Of a stretch of 64,000 nucleotides of DNA, positions 51,765 to 62,268 are shown piece by piece (positions within the stretch are counted from its first letter, which is position 1; each line of letters starts with the position of its first letter). The stretch is from Herbaspirillum sp. ST 5-3 (GTDB lineage: Bacteria; Pseudomonadota; Gammaproteobacteria; Burkholderiales; Burkholderiaceae_D): positions 145,605 to 209,604 of the forward strand of contig NZ_STGI01000004.1 of the NCBI RefSeq assembly GCF_004804275.1, in the 5' to 3' direction. A program made the translations under genes and the position numbers. A model generated the notes under the pieces. That model made no database searches and was not told where the DNA came from. It saw only the letters and a list, made by a program, of their open reading frames with translations.

Positions 51765-53333
51765 TCATCGCATGAGCCGCGTGCGCATCTCGTCGACTGT
51801 ACTGCGATCCAGCGCGCGTTCGGAATCGATGACGATGGTCTGCGTCAATTCGTCCGCGGTGAGAGGCTCATGGCTGGCGAGCTGCGCTTCCAGCACGGCC
51901 AATCCGGCGTCCGATGCATCCATGTTCCGCTGCTCGCGTTCGGCAATGCGCGATTTCATGACGGATTCGGGTGCGCGGATATCGAGTATCAGAAACGGTA
52001 TCTCCAGCTCTTCCGTCAGTCGCTGGAAACGCATCCGTTGTTCGCGCTTCAGAAAAGTGGCATCGACGATGACGCGTGCGCCGGATGACGCGACCTGCCT
52101 CGCGAGCGCGGCGAGCTGCTCATAGGTTTGCTGCGTCACGCTACGTTCATACAAGCCGGCTTCTCCGCGTGTTGACGGCGCCAGTCCGCGCATGCGCTTG
52201 CGCTCGACGTCCGAACGCAACTGGATCGCATCACACGCCTCGACGAGCTGTCTCGCCACGGTCGACTTTCCGCATCCGGAAAAGCCATGCGTGATCATGA
52301 TTGCCGGGTGAACAGGTGCGATGCGCGCGCAGGCAAATGCCAGATAGTCCCTGCCCTGCTGCCTGCGAGCGCGCAATTCTTCTTTGTCGACGTCCTCTTG
52401 CGCTGCGCGCAGTAGGGCAACCTTGCAACGTATCAGTGCGCGATGCACTTCGTAATAGTGCATCACCGCCAATCCGTGATAGTCGCCGGTCGCTTCCAGA
52501 TATCGATTCAGAAAACGTGCGGCCAGTTCGGGATGCTGCCGAAAACGCAAATCCATGCCAACGAAGACCATGTCGTTCATCACGTCGATCCAGCGGAGTC
52601 GATCGCTGAACTCGATGCAGTCGAAGGCTTCGACCCGGCCGTCCCGCGTGAGGATGTTCCCGCTGTGCAGATCGCCGTGACATTCCCGGATCATGCCGCG
52701 CGATTTGCGTTCGGCGAATGTCTCGGACAAATGGATGCGCTGCTGCGCTTCCCATCGCAGCAAGCGCGCCACTTTCTCCTTGTCTTGTTCATCCTGGACC
52801 GACGCCGCGATCTGATTGAGGGTCTCGTCCGCCACCGCATCCAGCGCCTCCTTTCCGGCCCAGGGGCTGGAAACGGGCGCAATCGCCGCCGCCTGGTGAA
52901 AGTGCGCGAGAAGCTCCGCCAGCGCATCGACTTCCTCGCCGGTCAGCCGCCCTTTGCGCAGACGCTCGTCCCAGAGCGCCTCCTGCTCGAACGCGCGCAT
53001 CCGGACCGCATATTCGACGGGCGTGCCGGCGCCTCCGAAGACCGGGGTGCCATGCTCCAGCGTGACCGCTACCACGTCGAGATAGATGTCGGGCGCGAGC
53101 CTCTTGTTCAGGCGCAGCTCTTCCTCGCAGTAAAAGCGGCGGGCGTCGAGCGTGGAGAAATCGAGGAAATCGAAACGAACCGCTTTCTTGAACTTGTAGG
53201 CGTCATCGTCGGCGACGAGCACGTGGGAGATATGCGTCTCGAACGAGGCGAAGCGAGTCGATTGCTTCGACAGAGAGGCTGCAAGCGCTGAGATGAGCGC
53301 GGCCTGATTCGCCAAGGCAACATGATCGGTCAT
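51765..53333 (-). CDS. Aminoglycoside-phosphotransferase-like / P-loop kinase fusion
   Basis: Two-domain protein, 522 aa. Residues about 30-330 have an APH-like kinase fold with CHGDLHSGN (218-226, catalytic Asp) and the metal site FDCIEFSDRLRWID. Residues about 345-522 form a P-loop kinase (AAA_33 type) with Walker A GFSGCGKST at 350-357. This architecture is widespread in proteobacteria, but its substrate is not known; there is no reason to call it an antibiotic resistance gene. Confidence 0.87.
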   Translation of the reverse strand: MTDHVALANQAALISALAASLSKQSTRFASFETHISHVLVADDDAYKFKKAVRFDFLDFSTLDARRFYCEEELRLNKRLAPDIYLDVVAVTLEHGTPVFGGAGTPVEYAVRMRAFEQEALWDERLRKGRLTGEEVDALAELLAHFHQAAAIAPVSSPWAGKEALDAVADETLNQIAASVQDEQDKEKVARLLRWEAQQRIHLSETFAERKSRGMIRECHGDLHSGNILTRDGRVEAFDCIEFSDRLRWIDVMNDMVFVGMDLRFRQHPELAARFLNRYLEATGDYHGLAVMHYYEVHRALIRCKVALLRAAQEDVDKEELRARRQQGRDYLAFACARIAPVHPAIMITHGFSGCGKSTVARQLVEACDAIQLRSDVERKRMRGLAPSTRGEAGLYERSVTQQTYEQLAALARQVASSGARVIVDATFLKREQRMRFQRLTEELEIPFLILDIRAPESVMKSRIAEREQRNMDASDAGLAVLEAQLASHEPLTADELTQTIVIDSERALDRSTVDEMRTRLMR

Positions 53334-53408
53334 GCATGACTCCGGCTTGCAGCAAAGCGGGACTTTGATTATGCCACCGCAGGATGTTGTGCGGCCGAGT
53401 TTGCGCCC

Positions 53409-54608
53409 CTATTCGAGCGCCGCGTACACCAGATTGCGGAACAGTTGCCGATAATGGTTGCGCTGCTCCGGCGCCTGCATCAGGTAGATCGCAAGCAGGT
53501 TCTCGCGCGGGTCGATCCAGAAATAAGTGCCGGCCAGACCGCTCCAGGTGAAGTCGCCGACCGAACCCGGCATGAAGGCATTGCCTTCGGAGGTACGCAC
53601 CGCGAAGCCGAGACCGAAACCATAGCCGGCGCCCGGCAGATAGCTCGCGCCGTTTTTCGCATGCGGCAGTTCGGCGAGATGGTCGCTCGCCATGTAGCGC
53701 AGCATCTTGCGCGACAGGATGCGCACGCCGCCCAGTTCGCCTTCGTTCTGCAGCATTTGCGCAAAGCGCAGATAGTCGTGCACGGTCGACATCATGCCGC
53801 CGCCACCCGAGAGGAAATTCGGACGCCGGCGCGGCTGGTTAAGTTTGACCGACGTGCCGGTGACCGGATCGATTGCGAACGGTTCCGCGATCCGGTGATG
53901 CTGGTCGGGTTCCACCCAGAAACCGGTCTCGTGCATGCCGAGCGGCTTCAGAATGCGCTCGGCGAGGAATTCATCCAGTGACATGCCGGACAAGCGTTCC
54001 AGCAACACGCCCAGCACATCGGTTGCATGGCTGTACTCCCACACCGTGCCCGGTTGATACGCCAGCGGCAATTGCGCGAGTGTCCTGATGAATTCATCGC
54101 TGGTCGCGCGCGGACTGCCGAGGCCGGAATTGCGGTATTCATCCTTCACCAGCGATTCACCGAAGATGCCGTAGGTCAGCCCGGAGGTGTGACGCATCAG
54201 ATCCTGCACGGTCATCGGCTGCAGCGTCGGTGTCAGCTCCAGAATGCGCTTGCCTTTCGCATCCAGCGTTTCAACACCGACCTTCAGATTCCGCAGTTCA
54301 GGGATGTGCATCGAGACAGGATCGCTCAACAGCAGCCGGCCCTGCTCCACCAGCATCATGATGCCGACCGAAACGATCGGCTTTGTCATGGAATAGATAC
54401 GGAAGATCGTGTCGAGCGCCATCGGCGCACCCGTCGATGGGTCTTGCACGCCGAGCGCCTGTTCGTAGGCGATCTTGCCATCGCGGGCGATCAGCATGAC
54501 TGCGCCGGGAATGAGTTTGGCGTCGATATCGGCCTGGATACGCTTGCTGATTGCTTCGAGGCGAGGCGCGGAAAACCCCGTGCGGTCCGTGCTGCTTGTG
54601 TTGTTCAT
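53409..54608 (-). CDS. Serine hydrolase of the beta-lactamase / class C family
   Basis: 399 aa, no clear signal peptide, so probably cytosolic. The catalytic SxxK is SMTK at residues 73-76, and a YSH motif (WEYSHATDVLG) stands where Tyr-x-Asn is usual. A HTSG motif also occurs. These features fit EstB-like esterases and related hydrolases rather than true beta-lactamases. ATG 54608 has AGGA upstream. The substrate is unknown. Confidence 0.85.
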   Translation of the reverse strand: MNNTSSTDRTGFSAPRLEAISKRIQADIDAKLIPGAVMLIARDGKIAYEQALGVQDPSTGAPMALDTIFRIYSMTKPIVSVGIMMLVEQGRLLLSDPVSMHIPELRNLKVGVETLDAKGKRILELTPTLQPMTVQDLMRHTSGLTYGIFGESLVKDEYRNSGLGSPRATSDEFIRTLAQLPLAYQPGTVWEYSHATDVLGVLLERLSGMSLDEFLAERILKPLGMHETGFWVEPDQHHRIAEPFAIDPVTGTSVKLNQPRRRPNFLSGGGGMMSTVHDYLRFAQMLQNEGELGGVRILSRKMLRYMASDHLAELPHAKNGASYLPGAGYGFGLGFAVRTSEGNAFMPGSVGDFTWSGLAGTYFWIDPRENLLAIYLMQAPEQRNHYRQLFRNLVYAALE

Positions 54609-54840
54609 TGTGATGGATTCCTGGTTGTCTCCACGCGCGGAACATGCGCATCGGCAATGATGCGGCGGTGAACCGAACGGTCGTTTTATTTGCAATCAAT
54701 CATACCGTTGCGCTGCGACGACGGTCAATTCGAAACAGTCTGAAACCTGTGTCAAATTGGAGCACTTGCACACCAGAATACGGTGATAGACTGATCCTCA
54801 AGACAGAATCAATCCCTGATAGATTGACAGTGGTGGAGAC

Positions 54841-56832
54841 ATGATGAAACAGCACTCGAATGACAAACTTCTCGAGGGAGGTCAGCATCTCGTCTTCCCT
54901 CCCGCTTGCGGCTTGCCGCAAAAACAACATATCGGAGATGGCACGGATCCTGCCCATCTCTTGTCCACGATGATCCAGAATTCCCATCAGCGCTCCGCTG
55001 CGTACGGGCTCGCACCCAATGCGAAACCGGACTTCAGTCCTGTCTGCCGCACCGAGCTTTCGCAAGCGGTTGAGCAGAACCGTGTGCTGCACACTTATGC
55101 GCTGCCGGTGATGGAAACACTCTACGAGCAGATCGTGAACACGCACAACATGGTCATCCTGACCGATGCGACGGGCCTGATCGTGCATTCGATCGGCGAT
55201 GCCGATTTCCTGGAAAAGGCGAACCGTGTGGCATTGCAGCCGGGCGCGGCCTGGTCGGAGCAAAGCAAGGGCACCAATGCCATCGGTACCGCCATCGCGG
55301 AACGCGCGCCGGCACTGGTGCATGCGGACCAGCACTTCCTGACCGCCAATCATTTCCTGACCTGCTCGGCAGCGCCGATTTTCGATCATCAAGGCAAGGT
55401 GATCGGCGTGCTCGACGTCAGTGGTGACCAGCACAGCTTCCACAAGCACACCATGGCCCTGGTGCGCATGTCGGCGCAGATGATCGAGAACCAGTTGTTC
55501 TCCGCCGTGTTTCAGGATGTGATTACACTGCACTTCCACAGTCGTCCCGAGTTCATCGGCACGCTGATGGAAGGCATCGCCTCCTTTACGCCGGGCGGCC
55601 GCTTCCTGTCGGCCAACCGCAGCGGCCTGTTCCAGCTCGGCTTGTCGCTTGCGGCATTGAAGGCGCACACCTTCAGCTCGCTGTTCGGCTTGCCGGTGTC
55701 CGCGCTGTTCGATCACTACCGCACCGCCGCTCCCGGCTTGCTGAACATGTGTCTGCATAGCGGAGTGCGTGTGTATGGACGCGCCGAGTTGCGCCTGTCG
55801 AACAGTTACTTCCAGAGCGAACCAAGCTCCACGCAGGAACGCGGAACAGAGCGCCCGCGCCACGTCGTCGACACGCCGCAGCAGTCGCGTCGCCTGTCCA
55901 GCCTGCGCTACCTGAACACCGGCGACCCGCAGATCGCAAACGTGATCGACAAGGTCGGCAAAGTGATCGGGCGCGACATTCCCATCCTGATCATGGGCGA
56001 GACCGGCACCGGCAAGGAATTGCTAGCACAAGCCATTCACAACGATTCGCCACGCGCAGGCAATCCCTTCGTCGCGGTCAACTGCGCATCGATACCGGAG
56101 ACGCTGATCGAGTCGGAACTGTTCGGCTACGAAGACGGCGCATTTACCGGCGCACGCAAGAAAGGCAGCATCGGCAAGATTCTGCAGGCCAATGGCGGCT
56201 CGCTGTTCCTGGACGAGATCGGCGACATGCCGCTCGGCTTGCAGGCGCGGCTGCTGCGCGTGCTGCAGGAGCGCATGGTGACGCCGCTGGGCAGCACCAA
56301 ATCGATTCCGGTCAACGTCGCGGTAATCTGCGCGACCAATCGCAATTTGCGCGACCAGATCGCGAAGAGCGCTTTCCGCGAAGACCTGTACTACCGGCTC
56401 AATGGACTGGTCGTGAAACTGCCGCCGCTGCGTGAGCGCACCGACCTGGAAATCGTGATTCAGAAGATGCTGGCGGTCGAATCGAACGGCGAGCATTACA
56501 CGGTGTCGCCGGACATCATGCAGATGTTCAAGCAGCACAGCTGGCCGGGAAATTTCCGTCAGTTGACCAATCTGCTGCGCACCGCCATCGTGATGGCGGG
56601 CGACGAACGCGAGATCCGGCGCGAACACATGCCGGACGATTTTCTCGATGATGTCGGCGAGGCACACTGCAGCGCCGCGCCAGCTGCGCCGGGACGCGCG
56701 CGCCTCGCGGATGCCGAGGTATCGCTGATCCGCAGCACGCTCGCCGCACATGACGGGAACGTCTCCGCGGCGGCAAAGACGCTTGGCGTCTCGCGCAATA
56801 CCATTTACCGCAAGCTGAATATGCGCAGCTAG
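54841..56832 (+). CDS. AcoR-type sigma-54-dependent transcriptional activator
   Basis: Enhancer-binding protein, 663 aa. A GAF-like sensor domain covers about residues 70-240. The AAA+ domain has Walker A GETGTGKE (386-393), the sigma-54 contact loop GAFTGA (433-438) and Walker B SLFLDEIGDM (454-463). A Fis-type helix-turn-helix closes the C-terminus (GNVSAAAKTLGVSRNTIYRKL region). It is convergent with DUF779 and exaC genes, whose upstream region carries a sigma-54 promoter, so it is the likely activator. Ligand by analogy: an aldehyde, alcohol or acetoin. Confidence 0.94.
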   Translation: MMKQHSNDKLLEGGQHLVFPPACGLPQKQHIGDGTDPAHLLSTMIQNSHQRSAAYGLAPNAKPDFSPVCRTELSQAVEQNRVLHTYALPVMETLYEQIVNTHNMVILTDATGLIVHSIGDADFLEKANRVALQPGAAWSEQSKGTNAIGTAIAERAPALVHADQHFLTANHFLTCSAAPIFDHQGKVIGVLDVSGDQHSFHKHTMALVRMSAQMIENQLFSAVFQDVITLHFHSRPEFIGTLMEGIASFTPGGRFLSANRSGLFQLGLSLAALKAHTFSSLFGLPVSALFDHYRTAAPGLLNMCLHSGVRVYGRAELRLSNSYFQSEPSSTQERGTERPRHVVDTPQQSRRLSSLRYLNTGDPQIANVIDKVGKVIGRDIPILIMGETGTGKELLAQAIHNDSPRAGNPFVAVNCASIPETLIESELFGYEDGAFTGARKKGSIGKILQANGGSLFLDEIGDMPLGLQARLLRVLQERMVTPLGSTKSIPVNVAVICATNRNLRDQIAKSAFREDLYYRLNGLVVKLPPLRERTDLEIVIQKMLAVESNGEHYTVSPDIMQMFKQHSWPGNFRQLTNLLRTAIVMAGDEREIRREHMPDDFLDDVGEAHCSAAPAAPGRARLADAEVSLIRSTLAAHDGNVSAAAKTLGVSRNTIYRKLNMRS

Positions 56833-56840
56833 GGGACCGT

Positions 56841-57206
56841 TCAGGCTCCCAGGGCCTGACACTCCTCATCCGTAAACAGGCGCGAACGCGTTAGAAAGCG
56901 CTTGCCGGTTCCATTATCGAGCGAGAACATGCCGCCGTTGCCGTCTACCACGTCGATGATGAGTTGCGTATGCCTCCAGTATTCGAACTGCTCGCTGCCC
57001 ATGTAGAACGGCGCATCGACAATCGTGCCCAGAAAGACATCCGAATCGCTCACATCGAAATCGCCCAGCGCGTAGCACATCGGTGCGCTGCCGTCGCAAC
57101 AACCGCCGGATTGAAAGAACATCAGTGGACCGTGCTCTTCGCGAAGCGCAGTGATGAATACCGTTGCCGCTTCGGTGGCGATCACGCGTGGAATGGTTTG
57201 CTGCAT
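56841..57206 (-). CDS. DUF779-family protein
   Basis: 121-aa conserved protein of DUF779, commonly encoded next to ExaC/AcoD-type aldehyde dehydrogenases. It contains a Cys-pair segment SGGCCDGSAPMCY, possibly metal- or redox-active, and a C-terminal TRSRLFTDEECQALG. CGAGGAAC precedes ATG 57206. It follows exaC by 72 bp, with a strong hairpin between them. The exact role is unknown. Confidence 0.85.
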   Translation of the reverse strand: MQQTIPRVIATEAATVFITALREEHGPLMFFQSGGCCDGSAPMCYALGDFDVSDSDVFLGTIVDAPFYMGSEQFEYWRHTQLIIDVVDGNGGMFSLDNGTGKRFLTRSRLFTDEECQALGA

Positions 57207-57238
57207 CGTTGTTCCTCGCACATACATGGATAATCGCC

Positions 57239-57264
57239 GGTAAAGCGGGCGCACCCGCTTTACC
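57239..57264. repeat. Intercistronic hairpin between exaC and DUF779 gene
   Basis: A perfect 11-bp stem GGTAAAGCGGG / CCCGCTTTACC with a 4-nt loop, lying between the exaC stop and the DUF779 start. It lacks a T-run on either strand, so it may attenuate readthrough or protect the upstream mRNA rather than fully terminate. Confidence 0.7.
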
Positions 57265-57278
57265 GTTTACTGCAACGC

Positions 57279-58799
57279 TCAGAAGAAGCCGAGCGCCTTC
57301 GGGCTGTAGCTCACCAACAGGTTCTTGGTTTGCTGATAGTGATCCAGCATCATCTTGTGCGTCTCGCGACCGATACCGGACTGCTTGTAGCCGCCGAATG
57401 CTGCGTGCGCCGGATACAGGTGGTAGCAGTTGGTCCACACGCGGCCAGCCTGGATGGCGCGGCCCATGCGGAAGGCGCGCGCGCCATCACGGGTCCACAA
57501 GCCGGCGCCAAGACCGTACAGCGTGTCGTTGGCAATCGCCAGCGCGTCCTCTTCATCCTTGAAGGTCGTGACCGATACCACCGGCCCGAAGATTTCTTCC
57601 TGGAAGATGCGCATCTTGTTGTGACCCGCGAAGATCGTCGGCTTCACATAGTAACCACCGGCGAGGTCGCCGCCCAGCTTGTTCTGCTCGCCGCCGATCA
57701 GCACCTTGGCGCCTTCCTGACGACCGATATCGAGGTAGGACAGGATCTTCTCCATCTGTTCCTGCGAAGCCTGCGCACCGATCATGGTCGTGCTGTCGAG
57801 CGGGTTGCCCTGCTTGATGGCGGCCACGCGCTTTACGGCGCGTTCCATGAACTTGTCATAGATCGATTCCTGGATCAGCACGCGCGACGGGCAGGTGCAC
57901 ACTTCACCCTGGTTCAACGCGAACATGGCGAAGCCTTCGAGGCACTTGTCGAAGTAGTCGTCGTCCTTGTCCATCACGTCGGCAAAGAAGATATTCGGGG
58001 ACTTGCCGCCGAGTTCCAGCGTGACGGGAATGATGTTCTGCGCAGCGTATTGCATGATCAGGCGGCCAGTGCCGGTTTCGCCGGTGAACGCGATCTTGGC
58101 CATGCGCTTGTTGCTGGCGAGCGGCTTGCCGGCTTCAAGGCCGAAGCCGTTGACGATGTTCAGCACGCCGGGCGGCAACAGGTCCTGGATCAGTTCGGCC
58201 AGCACCAGGATCGAGACCGGTGTCTGTTCGGCCGGCTTCAGCACGATGCAGTTGCCCGCGGCCAGTGCCGGAGCGACCTTCCATGCAGCCATCAGGATCG
58301 GGAAGTTCCAGGGAATGATCTGACCGACCACGCCCAGCGGCTCATGGTAATGATAGGCATAGGTTTCCGCATCGATCGGCGACACGGAGCCTTCCTGTGC
58401 GCGAATGCAGCCGGCGAAGTAGCGGAAATGGTCGATGGCCAGCGGAATGTCGGCGGCCATGGTTTCGCGGATCGGCTTGCCGTTGTCGATGGTTTCCGCG
58501 GTTGCCAGCAATTGCAGGTTGGCTTCCATGCGGTCCGCGATCTTGTTCAGGATGTTGGCGCGTTCGGTTTGCGAGGTCTTGCCCCAGGCGGACTTTGCCG
58601 CGTGCGCAGCGTCAAGTGCAAGTTCGATGTCTTCCGCCGTCGAGCGGGCGACTTCGCAGAATGCCTGACCAATGATCGGGCTGATGTTCTCGAAATATTG
58701 GCCGCCTACCGGCGCGACGAACTTGCCGCCGATGAAGTTGTCGTAACGCTGCTTGTACGGATTCTTGATACCAAGTTTGCTGATGTCGGCCAGATTCAT
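57279..58799 (-). CDS. exaC: NAD-dependent (acet)aldehyde dehydrogenase, ExaC/AcoD type
   Basis: Class I-like aldehyde dehydrogenase, 506 aa, oxidising acetaldehyde and similar aldehydes to acids. The catalytic base Glu262 is in [11 protein letters not shown] and the nucleophile Cys301 in [11 protein letters not shown]. Asn165 and IPWNFP are intact. AGGAGGAAG precedes the ATG. It is the first gene of a leftward unit with DUF779 and is served by a sigma-54 promoter at 58868-58882. It fits alcohol or acetoin metabolism with the adjacent AcoR-like activator. Confidence 0.95.
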   Translation of the reverse strand: MNLADISKLGIKNPYKQRYDNFIGGKFVAPVGGQYFENISPIIGQAFCEVARSTAEDIELALDAAHAAKSAWGKTSQTERANILNKIADRMEANLQLLATAETIDNGKPIRETMAADIPLAIDHFRYFAGCIRAQEGSVSPIDAETYAYHYHEPLGVVGQIIPWNFPILMAAWKVAPALAAGNCIVLKPAEQTPVSILVLAELIQDLLPPGVLNIVNGFGLEAGKPLASNKRMAKIAFTGETGTGRLIMQYAAQNIIPVTLELGGKSPNIFFADVMDKDDDYFDKCLEGFAMFALNQGEVCTCPSRVLIQESIYDKFMERAVKRVAAIKQGNPLDSTTMIGAQASQEQMEKILSYLDIGRQEGAKVLIGGEQNKLGGDLAGGYYVKPTIFAGHNKMRIFQEEIFGPVVSVTTFKDEEDALAIANDTLYGLGAGLWTRDGARAFRMGRAIQAGRVWTNCYHLYPAHAAFGGYKQSGIGRETHKMMLDHYQQTKNLLVSYSPKALGFF

Positions 58800-58867
58800 G
58801 TCTTCCTCCTAAGTGATGATGGGTCGCTGTTTGTGACAATGGGTGCTCCAGGCACGTGAAGCATTGC

Positions 58868-58882
58868 GCAATCGGCGTGCCA
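58868..58882 (-). promoter_or_regulatory. Sigma-54 (RpoN) promoter of exaC
   Basis: Read on the minus strand, TGGCACG-N4-TTGC is perfect against the -24/-12 consensus. The -12 GC is at 58868-58869, giving a start near 58857 and a leader of about 58 nt before the exaC ATG. An AcoR-type activator gene, which needs sigma-54, is within 4 kb. Confidence 0.85.
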
Positions 58883-58991
58883 GCCGATGCAATTCGCGCT
58901 CTCGCATGGCGCCTTCCCTAGGAAAGACGCCATGCCGATCGGGAATGCGGCACTGTGCAAGGCGGCACGATGCAGGACCGGTGTTCCGTCA

Positions 58992-59021
58992 TGGAGCAGA
59001 TTGCGAACATGCACTGCTCCA
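58992..59021. promoter_or_regulatory. Candidate upstream activator palindrome
   Basis: A perfect inverted repeat TGGAGCAG / CTGCTCCA with a 14-nt spacer, about 110 bp upstream of the sigma-54 promoter, the usual distance for an enhancer site. The AcoR-like protein is the natural candidate binder. Confidence 0.5.
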
Positions 59022-59060
59022 ATTCGTGTCACCCGCCTTGCGCGAAGCATTTGGCTGCCG

Positions 59061-59074
59061 TTGACCTACATCAA
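59061..59074 (+). promoter_or_regulatory. FNR/ANR-like box TTGAC-CTAC-ATCAA
   Basis: One mismatch from the FNR consensus. If it acts at -41.5, transcription starts near 59109, with TACGGT at 59097-59102 as a partial -10, and a 23-nt leader before the ABC ATPase ATG at 59132. Confidence 0.45.
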
Positions 59075-59131
59075 TAAAATATGGAGCCGCAGCGATTACG
59101 GTAGTGCGCATCACCGTCAAATACCTCCTCC

Positions 59132-59899
59132 ATGCCTGCGCCACCGTCTCCGGCAGCCGGCGATGCAACGCCGCCGCCCTCACCGCCTGCCGAGCGTCAG
59201 CCCGTGTTCGTCCTGCGCGACCTTGCCCGGACATACACCATGGGCGAGGTCGAGGTCGTCGCGCTCAAGGACGTCGACCTTGATCTGTATCAGGGAGAGT
59301 TCGTGGTGATTCTCGGCGCATCCGGCAGCGGCAAATCCACCCTGCTCAACATTCTCGGCGGCATGGATACGCCGAGCGCGGGGACGATCCGCTATCTCGA
59401 TCATGAGCTGACCAATGCCGGCGATACGGCGCTGACGAGCTTCCGGCGCGAGCATGTCGGCTTCGTGTTCCAGTTCTATAACCTGATCCCCAGCCTGACC
59501 GCACGCGAAAACGTGCAACTGGTCACGGAAATCAGCGAGCACCCGATGGACCCGGTCGAGGCCTTGAAGCTGGTCGGCCTGGGCGATCGCATCGATCATT
59601 TCCCCGCGCAACTGTCGGGCGGCGAACAGCAGCGCGTCGCCATCGCCCGCGCGATTGCCAAGCAGCCCGACATCCTGTTGTGCGACGAGCCGACAGGCGC
59701 GCTGGATTTCCGCACCGGCAAGCTTGTGCTCGAGGTGCTCGATCACATCAACCGCGTACTGGGCACCACCGTTGCCGTCATCACGCATAACGCCGCGATC
59801 GCGGGCATGGCGGACCGGGTCATCTATATCAGTAGCGGCCACATCACGCGGGTGGAAAGCAATGCGCACCGCATTTCCCCGGCGGAGATCGAATGGTGA
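59132..59899 (+). CDS. ABC transporter ATP-binding protein (MacB/LolD-like)
   Basis: ATPase of a MacB/LolD-type ABC system, 255 aa. Walker [10 protein letters not shown], the signature [15 protein letters not shown], Walker [12 protein letters not shown] and the H-loop THN are complete. A Pro-rich N-terminal extension of about 30 residues precedes the domain. The stop overlaps the permease ATG by 7 bp, so the two are translationally coupled. Confidence 0.95.
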   Translation: MPAPPSPAAGDATPPPSPPAERQPVFVLRDLARTYTMGEVEVVALKDVDLDLYQGEFVVILGASGSGKSTLLNILGGMDTPSAGTIRYLDHELTNAGDTALTSFRREHVGFVFQFYNLIPSLTARENVQLVTEISEHPMDPVEALKLVGLGDRIDHFPAQLSGGEQQRVAIARAIAKQPDILLCDEPTGALDFRTGKLVLEVLDHINRVLGTTVAVITHNAAIAGMADRVIYISSGHITRVESNAHRISPAEIEW

Positions 59900-62268
59900 G
59901 CCTTGCCCTGCATCCGATGGACCTGAAGCTGCTGCGCGACCTCTGGCGCATGCGCGGCCAGGCATTGGCGATTGCACTGGTTGCCATGTGCGGCATCGCC
60001 ACGCTGGTGACGATGCGCGGCTCCTACGAAGCCCTGCTCTCGGCGCAGGCTTCGTATTACGAGCACTACCGTTTTGCCGATGTGTTCGTCTCGGTGAAGA
60101 ACGCGCCGCTGACCTTGCTCGACCGCGTGCGTGAAATCCCCGGCATCAATGAGGCCGATGGCCGCGTGGTGTTCGATGCATCGCTCGATGTGCCGGGCCT
60201 CGACGAGCCGGCGGCCGGCCTTCTGGTGTCGCTGCCCGAACGTCCGGGCAGCGGACTGAACCGTGTGCATTTGCGCACTGGCCGCCTGCCCGAGGCAGGA
60301 AGCCTGTACGAAGTGCTGATCAGCGAAGCCTTTTCCCAGGCAAACCACTTGCTGCCCGGCGACAGCCTGAGCGCCATCATCAACGGCCGCAAGGAGCGAC
60401 TGCATATTGTCGGCATTGCGATCTCCCCGGAATACCTGAATGAAATCCGGGGCAACAGCTTTCCGGACAACCGCCGATTCGGCGTGATGTGGATGGCGCG
60501 GGAAGCCCTGGCCGGCGCGCTGAACATGCGCGACAGCTTCAACGACCTGGCGGTCATCCTGGCGCCGCATGCCAGCGAACAGCGGGTCATCGACGAGCTG
60601 GACAAGCTGCTGGCACCCTACGGATCGCTCGGCGCGTACGGGCGCAAGGAGCAGGTGTCGCACAGTTTCATCGACAGCGAGCTGACGCAGGTGCGGGTCA
60701 GCGGCAGCATCATTCCGGGCATTTTCCTTGGCGTCGCCGCCTTCCTGATTCACAACGTGCTGCTGCGGATCACGGCCTTGCAGCGCGCGCAGATTGCCCT
60801 GCTCAAGAGCTTCGGCTACGGCAGCGTGTCGGTGGCCATGCATTACCTGAAGTTCGCGCTGCTGACGGTGATGATCGGCGGCGTACTCGGGATTGCGCTC
60901 GGGGAATGGCTGGGCAACGGCCTGGCGGAACTGTATGCGCGCTTCTATCATTTCCCGAGCATGAATTTTGTCCTGTCCGGCTTCGCGATCAGTGTTTCGC
61001 TCGTGGTTACCGCGCTGTCGGCATTTGTCGGCGCGGCGCTTGCCGTGGCGCGCGTGGTGAGGATGGCGCCTGCCGAGGCCATGCGGCCAGAGGCCCCGGC
61101 GCACTTCCGCCCCGGCCCGCTGGAGCGGCTTGGCCTGCAACGCTTCATGCCGCTCACGGTGCGCATCATCATGCGCAATCTGGAACGCAATCCCGCCAAG
61201 GCCCTGCTCTCGATACTCGGCCTGGCACTGGCGGTATCGCTCATGATCGTCGGCCAGTACACCTTCGACGCGCTGGATGAAATCATCCGCATCCAGTTCC
61301 GCACCGCGCAGCGCGATGACGTGACGGTGGCATTCAATGAAGTGCGCGACATGTCGGCGGCGCACAATCTGGCGTCGCTGCCGGGCGTGCTGCGCGTGGA
61401 GCCCTACAACAGCACACCCGTGAAAATGCGATTCCGGCATCGTGTCAAGAAGACAGCCATCATCGGCCTGGGGCCATCGCGCAACCTGCGCATGGTGCTG
61501 GACGAACAGGAGCGCCCGGTCGATCTGCCGCAGGAAGGCGTCGTCCTGTCGAAAAAACTTGCCGAGACGCTGAAGGTCAGGCCCGGCGACGCCGTGAGCG
61601 TCGAAGTGATGACGGGGCAGCGGCAAACCATTTCCCTGCCCTTGGCGAAGATCGTGGATGAGCCGATCGGCACCTTTGCCTACATGGACAACGCGGCCCT
61701 GGCCAGGGCCATGTCGGAGCCGGAGACCATCACAGGCGCCTTCATCGCGGTCGATCCGAAATATCAGAGCGTGCTCTACCGCACCCTCAAGTCAATCCCG
61801 GCCGTTCGCAGCATCAACCTGCGGGAAGCCACCCTGCAGAGCTTCCTGTCGACCATTGCGGAAAACATGCGCATGAACACCATCGTGATCGTCGTGTTCG
61901 CCTGCGTCATCGCACTTGGCGTGGTGTATAACTCGGCGCGCATCGCCCTGTCGGAGCATGCCGTCGAGCTGGCCAGCCTGCGCATCCTCGGCTTTACGAG
62001 GGCCGAAGTCGCGCGCATGCTGCTGAGCGAACAAGGTTTGCTGACCCTGGTAGCCGTTCCGCTGGGATGCCTGCTCGGCTATGGCTTGTCGGCACTGCTG
62101 TCGCAACTGCTGAGCCAGGATTTGTTCCGCATTCCGCTCGTCATCAGCACACGCACCTTCCTGCTTTCGATCGGTGTTGTCCTGCTGTCGGCGACGGCAT
62201 CGGGTTACCTGGTGTGGCGCAAGGTGCACAAGCTCGATTTGATCGAAGTACTCAAGACACGTGAATAA
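59893..62268 (+). CDS. FtsX/MacB-type ABC permease (two FtsX domains)
   Basis: Large inner-membrane permease, 791 aa, with one N-terminal helix, a periplasmic domain of about 200 residues, then FtsX domains near residues 270-390 and 675-790. The second periplasmic section is about 240 residues. Such double-FtsX permeases act by mechanotransmission rather than substrate channelling, with a HlyD-like partner encoded next. The substrate is unknown. It is coupled to the ATPase gene and overlaps the adaptor gene by 8 bp. Confidence 0.92.
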   Translation: MVSLALHPMDLKLLRDLWRMRGQALAIALVAMCGIATLVTMRGSYEALLSAQASYYEHYRFADVFVSVKNAPLTLLDRVREIPGINEADGRVVFDASLDVPGLDEPAAGLLVSLPERPGSGLNRVHLRTGRLPEAGSLYEVLISEAFSQANHLLPGDSLSAIINGRKERLHIVGIAISPEYLNEIRGNSFPDNRRFGVMWMAREALAGALNMRDSFNDLAVILAPHASEQRVIDELDKLLAPYGSLGAYGRKEQVSHSFIDSELTQVRVSGSIIPGIFLGVAAFLIHNVLLRITALQRAQIALLKSFGYGSVSVAMHYLKFALLTVMIGGVLGIALGEWLGNGLAELYARFYHFPSMNFVLSGFAISVSLVVTALSAFVGAALAVARVVRMAPAEAMRPEAPAHFRPGPLERLGLQRFMPLTVRIIMRNLERNPAKALLSILGLALAVSLMIVGQYTFDALDEIIRIQFRTAQRDDVTVAFNEVRDMSAAHNLASLPGVLRVEPYNSTPVKMRFRHRVKKTAIIGLGPSRNLRMVLDEQERPVDLPQEGVVLSKKLAETLKVRPGDAVSVEVMTGQRQTISLPLAKIVDEPIGTFAYMDNAALARAMSEPETITGAFIAVDPKYQSVLYRTLKSIPAVRSINLREATLQSFLSTIAENMRMNTIVIVVFACVIALGVVYNSARIALSEHAVELASLRILGFTRAEVARMLLSEQGLLTLVAVPLGCLLGYGLSALLSQLLSQDLFRIPLVISTRTFLLSIGVVLLSATASGYLVWRKVHKLDLIEVLKTRE

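Larger units (their letters stand above)
58800..59131. other. Divergent control region of exaC and the ABC exporter
   Basis: This 332-bp non-coding stretch holds the exaC sigma-54 promoter, a putative activator palindrome, and an FNR-like box near the ABC operon. No gene is supported inside it. Confidence 0.6.

Noticed and set aside
59824-61626. 600-codon minus-strand frame opposite the ABC permease gene
   Set aside because: The plus strand encodes a complete permease coupled to its neighbours; the minus frame has shadow composition.
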